64,000 nucleotides of DNA from Imperialibacter sp. EC-SDR9 (GCF_902498805.1 NZ_LR701637.1:655857-719856), one strand, 5' to 3'. Shown: positions 1 through 8,499, counted from the stretch's first letter. Notes: generated from the letters alone by a model not told the origin. Program-made: numbers and translations.

Positions 1-327
1 TTTGATATCATCACAAGAAAGAACAGGGAGTTCATTTTGCCAATGCTCGCAAGCGAGTTTACCCACCAATACAATGTACGGAAGGGAATTTCAGAGGCAA
101 CAGTAATAACTAATTTTGCACTGACGCCTGACTTGCGGAAAGAATTTACCAGGCTTTTGAAAGAGATTACCAAGAAGGAAATCGAGCTGACAGAGAAGGT
201 AGATAAGGAGATGTTGGGAGGCTACATAATTAAAGTGGGCGACCTTCAATTAGACGACAGCGTCGATTCTCGTCTCAAAGATTTGAAGACGAAATTGATT
301 TCAAGTTCATACATTAAGAAGTTTTAA
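1..327 (+). CDS. atpH: ATP synthase F1 subunit delta (partial, 5' end outside window)
   Basis: The frame is open from base 1 and ends at TAA 325-327, so this is the C-terminal part of the gene. The first codons read FDIITRKNRE then ILPMLASEF, the conserved C-terminal region of the delta/OSCP subunit, followed by a TNFALTPDL segment and a GYIIKVGDLQLDDSV ending typical of delta subunits. Delta joins the F1 head to the peripheral stalk of the F1Fo ATP synthase at the inner membrane. It lies 21 bases upstream of atpA in the same direction, as in a standard atp operon. An internal ATG at 37 is not the start, because homology continues upstream of it. Identification is secure from context; only about 108 residues are visible. 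Confidence 0.93.
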   Translation, partial: FDIITRKNREFILPMLASEFTHQYNVRKGISEATVITNFALTPDLRKEFTRLLKEITKKEIELTEKVDKEMLGGYIIKVGDLQLDDSVDSRLKDLKTKLISSSYIKKF

Positions 328-348
328 AAACACCATAATAATACACTA

Positions 349-1929
349 ATGGCAGACGTAAGACCTGACGAGGTATCAGCGATTTTGAGAGAGCAACTCT
401 CAAACTTCAGAACTGAAGCTGAGCTCGAAGAAGTAGGAACAGTTCTTCAGGTAGGTGATGGGGTGGCCCGTATTTACGGACTTACTCAGGCACAAGCTGG
501 TGAACTTTTAGAGTTCGAAAACGGCTTGAAGGCATTGGTACTTAACCTGGAAGAAGACAACGTAGGTGCGGTATTGCTGGGGGACCCAAAAGGAATTAAA
601 GAAGGTGCTACTGTAAAGCGCACAAAAACAATTGCCTCCATTAAAGTAGGCGATAGCATGTGCGGCAGGGTAGTAGATACACTTGGTAATCCTATCGACG
701 GTAAAGGTCCTTTGACTGGCGACTTGTACGAAATGCCGCTTGAAAGAAAGGCGCCTGGTGTTATCTATCGTCAGCCAGTAAATGAGCCGCTGCAAACTGG
801 TGTAAAGGCAATTGATGCGATGATTCCAATTGGTCGTGGTCAAAGGGAGTTGATCATTGGTGACCGTCAGACTGGTAAGACCGCTGTGGCCATCGATACC
901 ATCATCAACCAGAAAGAGTTTTACGAAAAGGGCGAGCCTGTTTACTGTATATATGTGGCGGTAGGACAGAAGGCTTCTACCGTAGCAGGTATTGTTGCTT
1001 CTCTTGAAAAAGCAGGAGCGATGCCTTATACTGTTATCGTGTCGGCTGCTGCATCTGACCCTGCGCCAATGCAGTTCTTCTCACCATTTACAGGGGCATC
1101 TATAGGGGAGTACTTCCGTGATACCGGACGCCCTGCTTTGGTTATCTATGATGACCTTTCCAAGCAGGCGGTTTCTTACCGTGAGGTGTCATTGCTTCTG
1201 CGCCGCCCGCCGGGACGTGAGGCCTACCCGGGTGACGTATTCTATCTCCACTCTCGTTTGCTTGAGCGTGCTGCCAAAATCAACGACAACGATGAAATTG
1301 CCAGCCAAATGAATGACCTTCCAGAGTCATTGAAAGGCAAAGTAAAAGGAGGAGGGTCGTTGACAGCCCTTCCGATTATTGAGACACAAGCTGGCGACGT
1401 GTCTGCTTACATTCCGACTAACGTAATCTCAATTACTGACGGACAGATCTTCCTTGAAACCAACCTGTTTAACTCAGGTGTGCGCCCTGCGATCAACGTT
1501 GGTATTTCTGTATCAAGGGTGGGTGGTAATGCCCAGATCAAGTCGATGAAGAAAGTGGCAGGTACACTGAAGCTGGATCAGGCTCAGTTTCGTGAACTTG
1601 AGGCTTTTGCCAAGTTCGGTTCTGACCTCGATGCGTCTACCAAGCTGACTATTGACAGGGGTAGAAGAAACCAGGAAATATTGAAGCAGCCTCAGTTCAG
1701 CCCTATGTCGGTTGAGCATCAGATTGCTATCATTTACGTGTCAACAAAAGGCTTCCTTGATAAGGTGCCTTTGGACAAGGTGAAAGCCTTTGAGAAGGAG
1801 TTTTTGACACTATTATCAGCGCAGCATCAGGATGCCCTGGATTTGCTTCGTGCGGGTAAGCTGGAAGACAGTGTGATAAATACACTTGCAGAGACGGCTA
1901 AGAGTCTTCAAAAAAGTTACGTATCCTAA
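349..1929 (+). CDS. atpA: ATP synthase F1 subunit alpha
   Basis: This 526-residue protein is the non-catalytic nucleotide-binding alpha subunit of F1, which alternates with beta in the hexamer that makes ATP from the proton or sodium gradient. Visible marks are the N-terminal delta-contact helix (residues 1-25), a beta-barrel region with [10 protein letters not shown] near 36-44, the P-loop GDRQTGKT at 171-178, a Walker B-like ALVIYDDLS near 265, and the ISVSRVGG segment carrying the arginine that reaches the beta catalytic site. The length is slightly above the bacterial norm of about 500-515. It starts at ATG 349, 21 bases after atpH, and is followed 48 bases later by atpG, with a hairpin between them. 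Confidence 0.98.
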   Translation: MADVRPDEVSAILREQLSNFRTEAELEEVGTVLQVGDGVARIYGLTQAQAGELLEFENGLKALVLNLEEDNVGAVLLGDPKGIKEGATVKRTKTIASIKVGDSMCGRVVDTLGNPIDGKGPLTGDLYEMPLERKAPGVIYRQPVNEPLQTGVKAIDAMIPIGRGQRELIIGDRQTGKTAVAIDTIINQKEFYEKGEPVYCIYVAVGQKASTVAGIVASLEKAGAMPYTVIVSAAASDPAPMQFFSPFTGASIGEYFRDTGRPALVIYDDLSKQAVSYREVSLLLRRPPGREAYPGDVFYLHSRLLERAAKINDNDEIASQMNDLPESLKGKVKGGGSLTALPIIETQAGDVSAYIPTNVISITDGQIFLETNLFNSGVRPAINVGISVSRVGGNAQIKSMKKVAGTLKLDQAQFRELEAFAKFGSDLDASTKLTIDRGRRNQEILKQPQFSPMSVEHQIAIIYVSTKGFLDKVPLDKVKAFEKEFLTLLSAQHQDALDLLRAGKLEDSVINTLAETAKSLQKSYVS

Positions 1930-1940
1930 ATAGAATGGTG

Positions 1941-1964
1941 AGTCCGCCCACTGGCGGACTTTTC
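1941..1964 (+). terminator. Hairpin between atpA and atpG (possible attenuator)
   Basis: AGTCCGCC (1941-1948) pairs perfectly with GGCGGACT (1953-1960) around a four-base loop, followed by only four T residues (1960-1963). It has the form of a weak intrinsic terminator inside the atp operon. It could reduce atpG output relative to atpA, consistent with the 3:1 alpha:gamma stoichiometry of F1, or serve as an RNA processing or stabilising stem. The function is inferred; the stem itself is clear. Confidence 0.6.
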
Positions 1965-1977
1965 AAATAGAAAGTAT

Positions 1978-2871
1978 ATGGCGAACCTAAAAGAGGTTAA
2001 GGGCAGAATTCAGTCGGTTACTTCTACTCAGCAGATCACCAAAGCCATGAAAATGGTGGCGGCTGCGAAGCTGAGAAGGGCACAAGACCGTATTACCCAA
2101 ATGCGCCCCTACTCTGAGAAGCTGACAGGTATACTTAGAAATGTTACTTCATCTGTTAGCGACAATTTGGAGAATGAATATGCCGTTGTAAGGGAGGTGA
2201 ATCGGGTCGCTTTGGTTGTTGTTTCTTCCGACAAAGGCTTGTGTGGAGCTTTCAATAGCTCAGTTTTTAAAGCGGCTGTCAGCCTTCTGAAGACAAAATA
2301 CAAGGAGCAGAATGAGTTCGGTGGAGTTACCATCATTCCTCTGGGAAAGAAGGCCATGGAGTTTTTCAAAAAGAGAAACTACAAGGTCGATACGAAATAC
2401 TGGGACATTTTCTCCAACCTCTCGTTTGATGAAGTTCGCCCGGTAGCCGAGCACCTGATGGAAGCCTATAAGAATGGAGATTTTGACGCTGTAGAGCTTG
2501 TATACAACGAGTTTAAAAATGTTGCCACTCAGGTATTGAAGGTAGAAAAGTTTCTTCCAATAGAGCCGTCTGAGATAGCGGAGGGGAGTACATCAAACTC
2601 AAACGCCATCGACTACATTTATGAGCCATCTAAGGAGTTTATTGTAAAGGAGCTAATCCCCAAGTCTCTGAAGATACAGGTGTACAAGGCTACTTTGGAA
2701 TCCAACGCTTCCGAGCAAGGTGCCAGGATGACAGCCATGGACAAAGCGACCGACAATGCAGGTGAACTGTTGAAGGAGCTGAAGCTGATGTATAACAGAA
2801 CTCGTCAGGCGGCGATCACCAAAGAGATTCTGGAGATAGTTGGTGGTGCTGAAGCGCTAAAGAGTAGTTAA
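1978..2871 (+). CDS. atpG: ATP synthase F1 subunit gamma
   Basis: This 297-residue central-stalk subunit transmits rotation of the c-ring to the alpha3beta3 head. The N-terminal coiled-coil helix begins ANLKEVKGRIQSV, continues into STQQITKAMKMVAAAKL, and the C-terminal helix holds the conserved ARMTAMDKATDNA stretch followed by a YNRTRQAAITKEI segment and an IVGGAEAL tail, all typical of gamma. Length matches the family (about 285-300). ATG 1978 lies 48 bases past atpA. The gene is followed by a strong terminator at 2894, so the operon ends here. A degraded second copy of its last codons and terminator appears near 5.8 kb, after a two-gene reverse-strand block. Confidence 0.98.
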   Translation: MANLKEVKGRIQSVTSTQQITKAMKMVAAAKLRRAQDRITQMRPYSEKLTGILRNVTSSVSDNLENEYAVVREVNRVALVVVSSDKGLCGAFNSSVFKAAVSLLKTKYKEQNEFGGVTIIPLGKKAMEFFKKRNYKVDTKYWDIFSNLSFDEVRPVAEHLMEAYKNGDFDAVELVYNEFKNVATQVLKVEKFLPIEPSEIAEGSTSNSNAIDYIYEPSKEFIVKELIPKSLKIQVYKATLESNASEQGARMTAMDKATDNAGELLKELKLMYNRTRQAAITKEILEIVGGAEALKSS

Positions 2872-2893
2872 TCAATAATTGAAGATAAATTGA

Positions 2894-2919
2894 GCCCGTG
2901 AGAAATCACGGGCTTTTTT
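2894..2919 (+). terminator. Intrinsic terminator of the atp operon
   Basis: GCCCGTGA (2894-2901) pairs perfectly with TCACGGGC (2906-2913) around a GAAA tetraloop, and is followed by six T residues. It lies 23 bases after the atpG stop. A near copy, 37 of 41 bases identical over 2881-2921 versus 5824-5864, lies after the atpG remnant. Confidence 0.95.
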
Positions 2920-2973
2920 GTGGTTTATCCGGGCATTGGCAGGGGAGGCTAATGGTTCAGTTCAGAGGAATTC

Positions 2974-4794
2974 TCATCTGTTCAAATTAAGAGAAAAGCC
3001 ATTGCCGCTATACAAGATACCATCGACAAGAGCATAATTTTGCTCAATTTTGTTAGGGCCGGAGTAGATAATAGTTCCAGTTAACATGTCCCTTACTTGC
3101 ACGGAGCTTTCAATAAAGAATAGCCCCCAGTTAGTGGCAGCATCCGCACTCTTTAAAAAATATCGAGTGCCAAGAGTGTACTCGGCAACACTCTCCATTT
3201 CTGGTATTTTTATAACATTAATTTTGTTTTCTGTGGTAGTTACTATCGCTACGTAGTTTCCGAAGCCGATAGAATTGGTATAATTCATGAATTTGAACTC
3301 GTTGGGAAGCTCGGTCAACGTACCATTTTCAACCACGAAATGCTCTGCTTTATATGCCCTTGAGTTTCCGGAGAAATCCCTTCCGATAAGTACCAGGTTT
3401 TTCGATTCCTCATAGTAAATCACATTGTTATTAAAATTGCCTTGATATACTATTGCGTCCTCTACATAATCCAACAACTTAAAAACTCTGTCAGTGTATG
3501 CGACGTACCTATCATCGATGACTTGCAAGCGAGCTACTGGTCTTGGGAATGAATTATTTGCCAAACCGTTCAATTCAATTTGCCTGATTAAGGTTAGCGT
3601 CGAAGAATTTAAGAGACTAATGATGTCCCGACTGTAAGCAGCAATTGTGCTTCCGTTATTTGAAAAAGATAATCCAGAAATTGGTAGTGAAATAGAAATT
3701 TGCTCATTTTCGGTATTTCGGAGTAGTTGTGAACTAGCGTCGTAACTTAGTTTTCTGGATGGTGTATTTCGGTCGACATACAATTCATCAAACTGGAAAG
3801 CTCGGTCACCTAACGCACCAAGGCTTGAGTTGATTACTTTATTCACTTGATTGGCACTGGTAGTCACCAGTTCAAAGCTGATAGTGTCACCCATCGGCAA
3901 CCCACTGATCGACGCTGTTGTATCATTGAAATTAGTACTGGTAAGGGTCTTTACTCCGTTGAATAACCATTTCAGGGTATAAGTTGAAAAACTGCTTTCA
4001 AATGGGGCCCTCGACCAATATACTTTGAGGTGTCCATCTGCCGTTGATTCATACTTGACAATTTTAGGTCCATCCGATAAGTTGATAGTCGTAATATTTG
4101 ATCTTTCACTTTCCATTATATCACCCCGAAATACCTGCGTTTCTACCCCGTAATACATCGTTCCGCCTACGTAGCCAAGATCGATATATTGAGAGGGAAC
4201 TTCGAAAACCGACGACAGCTGATTTTCATTGTTGAATAGTTGGTCAGGATCGGGGCCTCCGTATATGTTTACTCTCCACAAGTTGTTGTTAGGATATTGC
4301 TGAAAATTGAATGTGAGTGCATTTGTGGTGCTTGTAATGGTAAAGGGGATGGCTTCAGCCGGTCGTTTATCAATTCGGATTCGCTTTTTAAATTGATAAA
4401 TGGCGGCCTCGGCCTGCACCTGATCGGCCAGGCTGTTAGTATTTGTGCTTGTGTAAACATTCACAACAAGTTCAGCAAAACCATAATCGGCTACAGCCAT
4501 ACCAGGTCTAAGTATGAAACTACCTGATGGTAGGTCAGAAACATAAATCTCCTTTTCATCCAGGGTCGCTACGACTAAATAAAAGAGCCCATCCGTAACC
4601 TTAAAACTGTAGGTGATTTGCTTTGGACGGACGATAAACTCATCATCGGCTATTGCAGTCAGCTCGTACTCTGATAAGCTTGAATTAACCTCTTGTTCTA
4701 TTTCTACATAATTTTCTCCATCTAATTGAAACTCACATGCAAAGACTGACGAGAGCAGAGTCAGTAGAACAGCGAAAATGATGTTATTTTTCAT
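2974..4794 (-). CDS. Secreted or lipoprotein-like protein with FN3-like region and C-terminal beta-propeller-like region
   Basis: No named family is recognised with certainty. Of the 606 residues, the first about 20 form a signal peptide ending LSSVFAC, so Cys20 may be a lipidation site; the -2 Phe is atypical for a lipobox. Residues about 60-240 are beta-rich with fibronectin-like strand spacing, 240-340 look like a further FN3-type domain (HLKVYWSRAPF, then TLKWLF), and 345-606 carry repeated short beta-strand blocks (for example AAYSRDIISLL and YVAYTDRVFKLLD) typical of WD/YVTN-type propellers. It probably sits on the outer membrane. Its start overlaps the stop of the 271-residue barrel gene by one base (TGATG), so the two are co-transcribed. 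Both run against the flanking genes and look AT-richer than them. The pair is bracketed by atpG 3' ends. Confidence 0.7.
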   Translation of the reverse strand: MKNNIIFAVLLTLLSSVFACEFQLDGENYVEIEQEVNSSLSEYELTAIADDEFIVRPKQITYSFKVTDGLFYLVVATLDEKEIYVSDLPSGSFILRPGMAVADYGFAELVVNVYTSTNTNSLADQVQAEAAIYQFKKRIRIDKRPAEAIPFTITSTTNALTFNFQQYPNNNLWRVNIYGGPDPDQLFNNENQLSSVFEVPSQYIDLGYVGGTMYYGVETQVFRGDIMESERSNITTINLSDGPKIVKYESTADGHLKVYWSRAPFESSFSTYTLKWLFNGVKTLTSTNFNDTTASISGLPMGDTISFELVTTSANQVNKVINSSLGALGDRAFQFDELYVDRNTPSRKLSYDASSQLLRNTENEQISISLPISGLSFSNNGSTIAAYSRDIISLLNSSTLTLIRQIELNGLANNSFPRPVARLQVIDDRYVAYTDRVFKLLDYVEDAIVYQGNFNNNVIYYEESKNLVLIGRDFSGNSRAYKAEHFVVENGTLTELPNEFKFMNYTNSIGFGNYVAIVTTTENKINVIKIPEMESVAEYTLGTRYFLKSADAATNWGLFFIESSVQVRDMLTGTIIYSGPNKIEQNYALVDGILYSGNGFSLNLNR

Positions 4795-5609
4795 CAGGCT
4801 TTTGTTATAATAGCTTTGCTCTTCTTTTTTAAGAGAATGAAGCCAAGACCAGCTTTAAGTCTAACACCATTCCATTGGGGCTTCGGCTCGCCTGAAGGGA
4901 AATAAGCCTGCCATTCCGCCTCGCTACCCTCAATAACCTTTTCTTTTAGGGACACAACCTGTAGATGGTAGCCGACACTAGCACTTACTATGAAACGATA
5001 CTTCGTAAAGCCTATCGAAGCTTGCGGTTCAAAAAAAAGTTGTTTTGATTTCACAACGATTAACTGGTTGATATAAGAATTGGTGTTAGTCAATTCAGCG
5101 AAGTTCTCCATGCTGTAACTAGAAAGGGAAACCCCACTTACCAGGCGAGGTCTAATAAAAAAGGCGTCGGTGAGCGACATCTTAAATGGTGATATTCCTG
5201 CGCCCCAGTACTTGTTGGACACTAGTTGATCACTTTCAAACGTCCCCGAATAATCTTTATAGCTCAGTCTGGAACCAGTTGAATTGGCCCCATTTTCAAT
5301 CGACACTTCTAGCTTCTCAAGATGAAGAGTCAGCATTCCATTGTAGCCATAGTATGGTTCGAAGTTGCTATATATCTTGTAAGGCAGGTTGATTCTTCCG
5401 TAACCAAGGAAAATGAAAGGAATGTTATTTTGCGCCGTCTTAAAATCTTCCATATCGTAGGTGCCATAAGTAGATTCAAAGCTTAGTGACACCGATTGTG
5501 AGCGCACTTCTTGCGTAAAAAGGAAAAAATAGACGACAGAAATTATGGTTGTTCCTCTGGTTACAGAATATAACATTTCTAAATATATTACCATTTCTGA
5601 TGCCTTCAA
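4794..5609 (-). CDS. Outer-membrane beta-barrel-like protein
   Basis: This 271-residue protein has an N-terminal hydrophobic segment (ISVVYFFLFTQEV, then RSQS) that looks like a signal peptide; the start may really be the internal Met at residue 12 (MLYSVTRG), which gives a more usual signal length. The mature part alternates polar and hydrophobic residues with many aromatic strand ends (GYGRINLPYKIYSNF, KYWGAGISPF, KYRFIVSASVGYHLQV), as in small outer-membrane barrels. The predicted final strand is VRLKAGLGFILL, followed by a lysine-rich tail, which is unusual because barrels generally end on an aromatic residue. It is first in a two-gene operon with the propeller lipoprotein, suggesting a surface pair. 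The ligand is unknown. Confidence 0.65.
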   Translation of the reverse strand: MKASEMVIYLEMLYSVTRGTTIISVVYFFLFTQEVRSQSVSLSFESTYGTYDMEDFKTAQNNIPFIFLGYGRINLPYKIYSNFEPYYGYNGMLTLHLEKLEVSIENGANSTGSRLSYKDYSGTFESDQLVSNKYWGAGISPFKMSLTDAFFIRPRLVSGVSLSSYSMENFAELTNTNSYINQLIVVKSKQLFFEPQASIGFTKYRFIVSASVGYHLQVVSLKEKVIEGSEAEWQAYFPSGEPKPQWNGVRLKAGLGFILLKKKSKAIITKA

Positions 5610-5721
5610 TAACTTTCTTTGCTTTTCGGTGGAATTCCCCTTTATGAGCCGTCAAGGTCCGTCATATCAGTCGACGATGGTGCCTTGACCCGAATGTCAT
5701 TAGTTGTCAACAAGAATAGGG

Positions 5722-5744
5722 CCCTGCATTTCAAATGCAGGGCA
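5722..5744. repeat. 23-base near-perfect palindrome
   Basis: GCCCTGCATTT (5722-5732) and AAATGCAGGGC (5734-5744) are perfect inverted arms around a single central C. It lies between the reverse-strand cassette and the atpG remnant. There is no T-tract, so it is not a canonical terminator. It may be a protein-binding site or a stem left by an insertion. Confidence 0.6.
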
Positions 5745-5749
5745 TGGGC

Positions 5750-5812
5750 TCACCAAATCCCTGGCGGATGCTTTGAGTTGTTGGCAGCACGGAAGCCCAG
5801 AACAGTAGCTAA
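5750..5812 (+). pseudogene. Degraded 3' end of a second atpG copy
   Basis: Read from 5777, the codons give VVGSTEAQNSS then TAA, against IVGGAEALKSS then TAA at the end of atpG. Six of eleven residues are identical and the lengths match to the stop. Upstream, a TCACCAAA block at 5750-5757 matches the codons for ITK in atpG, with indels between, and an in-frame TGA at 5774 shows it is not expressed. The match continues beyond the stop into a near-identical terminator (5824-5864). The full gene is at 1978-2871, so this is a displaced or duplicated gene end on the far side of the two-gene cassette. Confidence 0.8.
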
Positions 5813-5837
5813 AGTAAAATTTAGAAGATAAATTGAT

Positions 5838-5862
5838 CCCGTGAAAATTCATGGGCTTTTTT
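5838..5862 (+). terminator. Duplicate of the atp-operon terminator
   Basis: CCCGTGA (5838-5844) pairs with TCATGGG (5849-5855), with one G-U pair, followed by C and six T residues. The surrounding 41 bases (5824-5864) match 2881-2921 at 37 positions. The stem is preserved despite changes. It ends four bases before the start of the UbiA-like gene, so that gene needs a promoter inside or upstream of it, or readthrough. Confidence 0.85.
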
Positions 5863-5866
5863 GTTG

Positions 5867-6688
5867 ATGGGCAGGTCTTTCATGATAGGACTGCTTAAAC
5901 ACGGCAGCCTGGAGGTAGCTCTGGGTGCTGTCGTCATGTCGATGGTTGTTGCCTCTACCTGCGGTGCCCATGTGCCAGCCTCCGTTTATGTCTCCCTGTT
6001 TTTGGCTGTTTGGTTTATCTATATTCTCGACCGGCTTTTTGATGCCAGAAAAATACCCGCATTGGCCAGTAACCCCCGGCATCATTTCTACCAGGAGCAC
6101 TTCTCACAGTTGCTTACAGTTCTTGTGATGGTTGGTAGCGCAGGCCTCGGTTCGTTGATTTATTTGCCAGCGCCGGTGTTGCTTTATGGCGTGCTGGTGA
6201 TGGGAAGCTGCCTGCTTTATTTGCTGTGGGTTTTTTTGTCGACCCGGAGCCTGCCTAAAGAGGTAGTTGTGGCGGCGCTTTATACCGCTGGAATTTCGCT
6301 GGCACCCAGGGCCTTAGCGAACAGCGGTGTGCGGCCTGTAGATCTGCTGATTCTTATAGTGATATTCCTCATTGCTTTTATCAACCTGGTTCTATTCTCC
6401 CGCCAAGAGCGGCAGTACGACATGGCCGATAGTCAGGAATCATTCATAACCCGGTGGAAACCTGAAAAAATACGTTTGCTGTTACGGGCTGCTTTTACTG
6501 TAGCCGTTATTGGGATAGCTGGGCTCTCCTGGTTTAGTGGCAGCCTACTTCCTTTGCAAGGGTTGCTGATGCTGATGCTGGGAGTTCTTTGGATACTTTA
6601 TCAGCGAATGGCTGATTTTGAAAACTCTCTCACCTATCGGCTCATTGGCGATGGCATTTTTCTGATGCCGATAGTTCTTCTGATTTAA
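5867..6688 (+). CDS. UbiA-like prenyltransferase family membrane protein
   Basis: About 273 residues with eight or nine hydrophobic segments. The motif DRLFDA (Asp55 and Asp59 from ATG 5867) has the DxxxD spacing of the first Mg-diphosphate site of UbiA prenyltransferases, which attach polyprenyl chains to aromatic or other acceptors in the membrane. A second Asp-rich motif is not obvious, so catalytic activity is uncertain. An earlier TTG at 5861 lies within the terminator T-tract; ATG 5867 or ATG 5882 are better starts. The next gene begins one base after the stop with a SAM methyltransferase, a pairing usual for quinone or lipid modification. The acceptor is unknown. Confidence 0.7.
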   Translation: MGRSFMIGLLKHGSLEVALGAVVMSMVVASTCGAHVPASVYVSLFLAVWFIYILDRLFDARKIPALASNPRHHFYQEHFSQLLTVLVMVGSAGLGSLIYLPAPVLLYGVLVMGSCLLYLLWVFLSTRSLPKEVVVAALYTAGISLAPRALANSGVRPVDLLILIVIFLIAFINLVLFSRQERQYDMADSQESFITRWKPEKIRLLLRAAFTVAVIGIAGLSWFSGSLLPLQGLLMLMLGVLWILYQRMADFENSLTYRLIGDGIFLMPIVLLI

Positions 6689-6689
6689 G

Positions 6690-7310
6690 ATGGCCAATGG
6701 ATTTAACCTTTTGGCCCCAGTGTACGACCCGCTGGCCCGGCTTGTCTTTGGAAACTGCATTGACAGGAGTCAATGCCACTTTTTCGGAAGGCCAGAGAAT
6801 GTCAAGTCTACACTGGTAGCAGGCGGCGGCACCGGCCGGTTTTTTGAAGAATACTTCAGGCAGCATCCCGATAGCCAACTGGTTTTTATTGAGAAGTCGC
6901 CGGGCATGATTGCAAAGGCACAGTCGAGAACGACGCCGTGCATGAATATTAGTTTTGTGCGGGCGGACTTCCTGACTTACGGCGAAACCGATTCTTATGA
7001 CCTTGTGTTACTGCCGTTTTTTCTGGACATGTTCTCCCACGAGTCGGTGGAACGTATTGTGAAGTCGGTATCGCAGGTGAGTAAACCGAACACACTGTTG
7101 ATCGTGACTGATTTTGTGGAACAGGAAAAGCGAGGGTGGAAATCACTTCTCATAAGGGGTATGTACTTATTTTTTCGCTTAACTTGTGATATTGAGGCAC
7201 ATAGGCTTCCCAATTGGCAGGAGGCATTTGCCCGAGCTGGATGGAACATTAAGCAGAGTGCCACGTATTGTAGAGGAATGATAGGTACTCACCTTTTAGC
7301 GAGAAGCTAA
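6690..7310 (+). CDS. Class I SAM-dependent methyltransferase
   Basis: This 206-residue protein has the Rossmann methyltransferase layout: motif I VAGGGTGRFFEEYF (about residues 43-56), an acidic end of strand 2 (VFIEKSPGMI), motif II/III region (FVRADFLTYG) and motif IV DLVLLPFFLDMF. The N-terminus NGFNLLAPVYDPLARLVFG resembles the UbiE-type opening (FD.IA..YD). It probably methylates a small or lipid substrate. It begins one base after the UbiA-like gene and is almost certainly co-transcribed, suggesting that the prenylated product is its substrate. This is inference from context. Confidence 0.8.
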   Translation: MANGFNLLAPVYDPLARLVFGNCIDRSQCHFFGRPENVKSTLVAGGGTGRFFEEYFRQHPDSQLVFIEKSPGMIAKAQSRTTPCMNISFVRADFLTYGETDSYDLVLLPFFLDMFSHESVERIVKSVSQVSKPNTLLIVTDFVEQEKRGWKSLLIRGMYLFFRLTCDIEAHRLPNWQEAFARAGWNIKQSATYCRGMIGTHLLARS

Positions 7311-7387
7311 ATATTTTTTGCTCCAACCGATTCAATCGAAACCTATTCATTTTTTGGATGTCTTTTACCCTGCAACCTAATTAGAAA

Positions 7388-7951
7388 TTGGATTCAGAAA
7401 GTGCGAGTTTACAGGAATACCTTGTGGTGAGGAGCCAGGAGGGCGATCGTCGGGCGATCAATGAGTTGTACAAGCTGTACTCAAAGGCGATGTACAATAT
7501 CTGCCGCCGGATGATAGGCGACGAGGAAGAAGCCAGAGATGTACTTCAGGATGCCTTTGTCGATGCCTTTGCCAGCCTGAAAAAGCTTCAGCAACCCAAG
7601 ACGTTTCCTGCGTGGATCAAGCGGGTGGTGGTGAATCATTGCATCAATACGCTTAGAAAGAAGCGACTTTTCACCATTAGCATAGAAGAAAAGTTTGACC
7701 TGGCCTATGAAGACGACGACGATAACTACTATGCCCGAATGGAGGCTGGTAAAATACTACAGGCGATGGATCAGATTTCGGTGGGCTGTAAAACAGTGAT
7801 GAACCTGTACCTCTTTGAAGGGTATGACCATGGAGAGATCGGGCAAATATTGGGTATAACGGAGTCGGCTTCGAAGGCCCAGTACTGTAAAGGCAAAGCA
7901 AAAGTGAGAGACTTGTTAGGAATGGAAAAATTGAAAGTAGCCAACCAATGA
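7388..7951 (+). CDS. ECF-type RNA polymerase sigma factor
   Basis: A 187-residue sigma-70 family factor with region 2 at about residues 20-90 (LYKLYSKAMYNICRRMIG, then DEEEARDVLQDAFVDAF) and region 4 at about 125-180 (GYDHGEIGQILGITES). It lacks region 3, as ECF factors do. The start must be TTG 7388: an in-frame TAG stands two codons upstream, and the next ATG (7490) would delete part of region 2. Its stop overlaps the start of the next gene, a probable anti-sigma factor, by four bases (ATGA), so they are translationally coupled. The operon continues through three envelope genes, the likely regulon core. Confidence 0.9.
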   Translation: MDSESASLQEYLVVRSQEGDRRAINELYKLYSKAMYNICRRMIGDEEEARDVLQDAFVDAFASLKKLQQPKTFPAWIKRVVVNHCINTLRKKRLFTISIEEKFDLAYEDDDDNYYARMEAGKILQAMDQISVGCKTVMNLYLFEGYDHGEIGQILGITESASKAQYCKGKAKVRDLLGMEKLKVANQ

Positions 7952-8499
7952 CAGATTTTCTAAAAAAGAACATTGATGAGCGGCGGGACAGCTTCGATGT
8001 TTTCGATACCGACCTTGATTTGGCCTGGGAAAACATTGACAAGCGACTCCATGGCGGTAAGAAATCGGGAAAGGTACTGCCCATGTGGGGCTGGAGCGGT
8101 AAAGTAGTCCGGGTGGCTGCTGCTGTTACATTATTGTTGGTGGCATCCATCGCTTTCATGTGGAACAGTGCGGGATCATCAAAGTCGCAACCGACCCTTT
8201 CTATGGTGTCGCCGGAGATGGCAGAAACGGAGCAGTATTATGCCATGATGATTTCTGAAAAAATGAATGAAATAGAAGCCAATGGGCAGTGGGTAGACAA
8301 GGAAGTGGTGGAGGACATGCTGGCCCTCGATCAAGCCTATAATGAGCTCCAGACTGACCTGGCAGACAACGTAGACAATGAAGAGGTCATTCATGCAATG
8401 ATCGTGAATTATAAAATTAAGCTGGACATCCTCGACAGGATACTGGCGCAAATAAAGGAGGCAAAAAATGGAGCAGGTAGGAAAGAATCGTCTCTTTAA
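7948..8499 (+). CDS. Probable anti-sigma factor (single-pass membrane protein)
   Basis: A 183-residue protein with a cytoplasmic N-terminus (about 1-50), one transmembrane helix (VAAAVTLLLVASIAFMW, about 53-70) and a periplasmic C-terminal part rich in charged helices (EQYYAMMISEKMNEIE, YKIKLDILDRILAQI). Its position, overlapping the ECF sigma stop by ATGA, and its topology are those of an anti-sigma factor that holds the sigma at the inner membrane. No zinc motif (HxxxCxxC) is visible, so it is not a ZAS-type anti-sigma. The 3' end overlaps the next gene by 32 bases. Confidence 0.65.
   Translation: MTDFLKKNIDERRDSFDVFDTDLDLAWENIDKRLHGGKKSGKVLPMWGWSGKVVRVAAAVTLLLVASIAFMWNSAGSSKSQPTLSMVSPEMAETEQYYAMMISEKMNEIEANGQWVDKEVVEDMLALDQAYNELQTDLADNVDNEEVIHAMIVNYKIKLDILDRILAQIKEAKNGAGRKESSL

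Noticed and set aside
5721-5745. The palindrome resembles a tRNA anticodon arm with anticodon TCA, as in selenocysteine tRNA
   Set aside because: No acceptor stem, D arm or T-loop (GGTTCGA-like) could be found around it, and no selenocysteine genes are in the window; the match is a by-product of a perfect palindrome.
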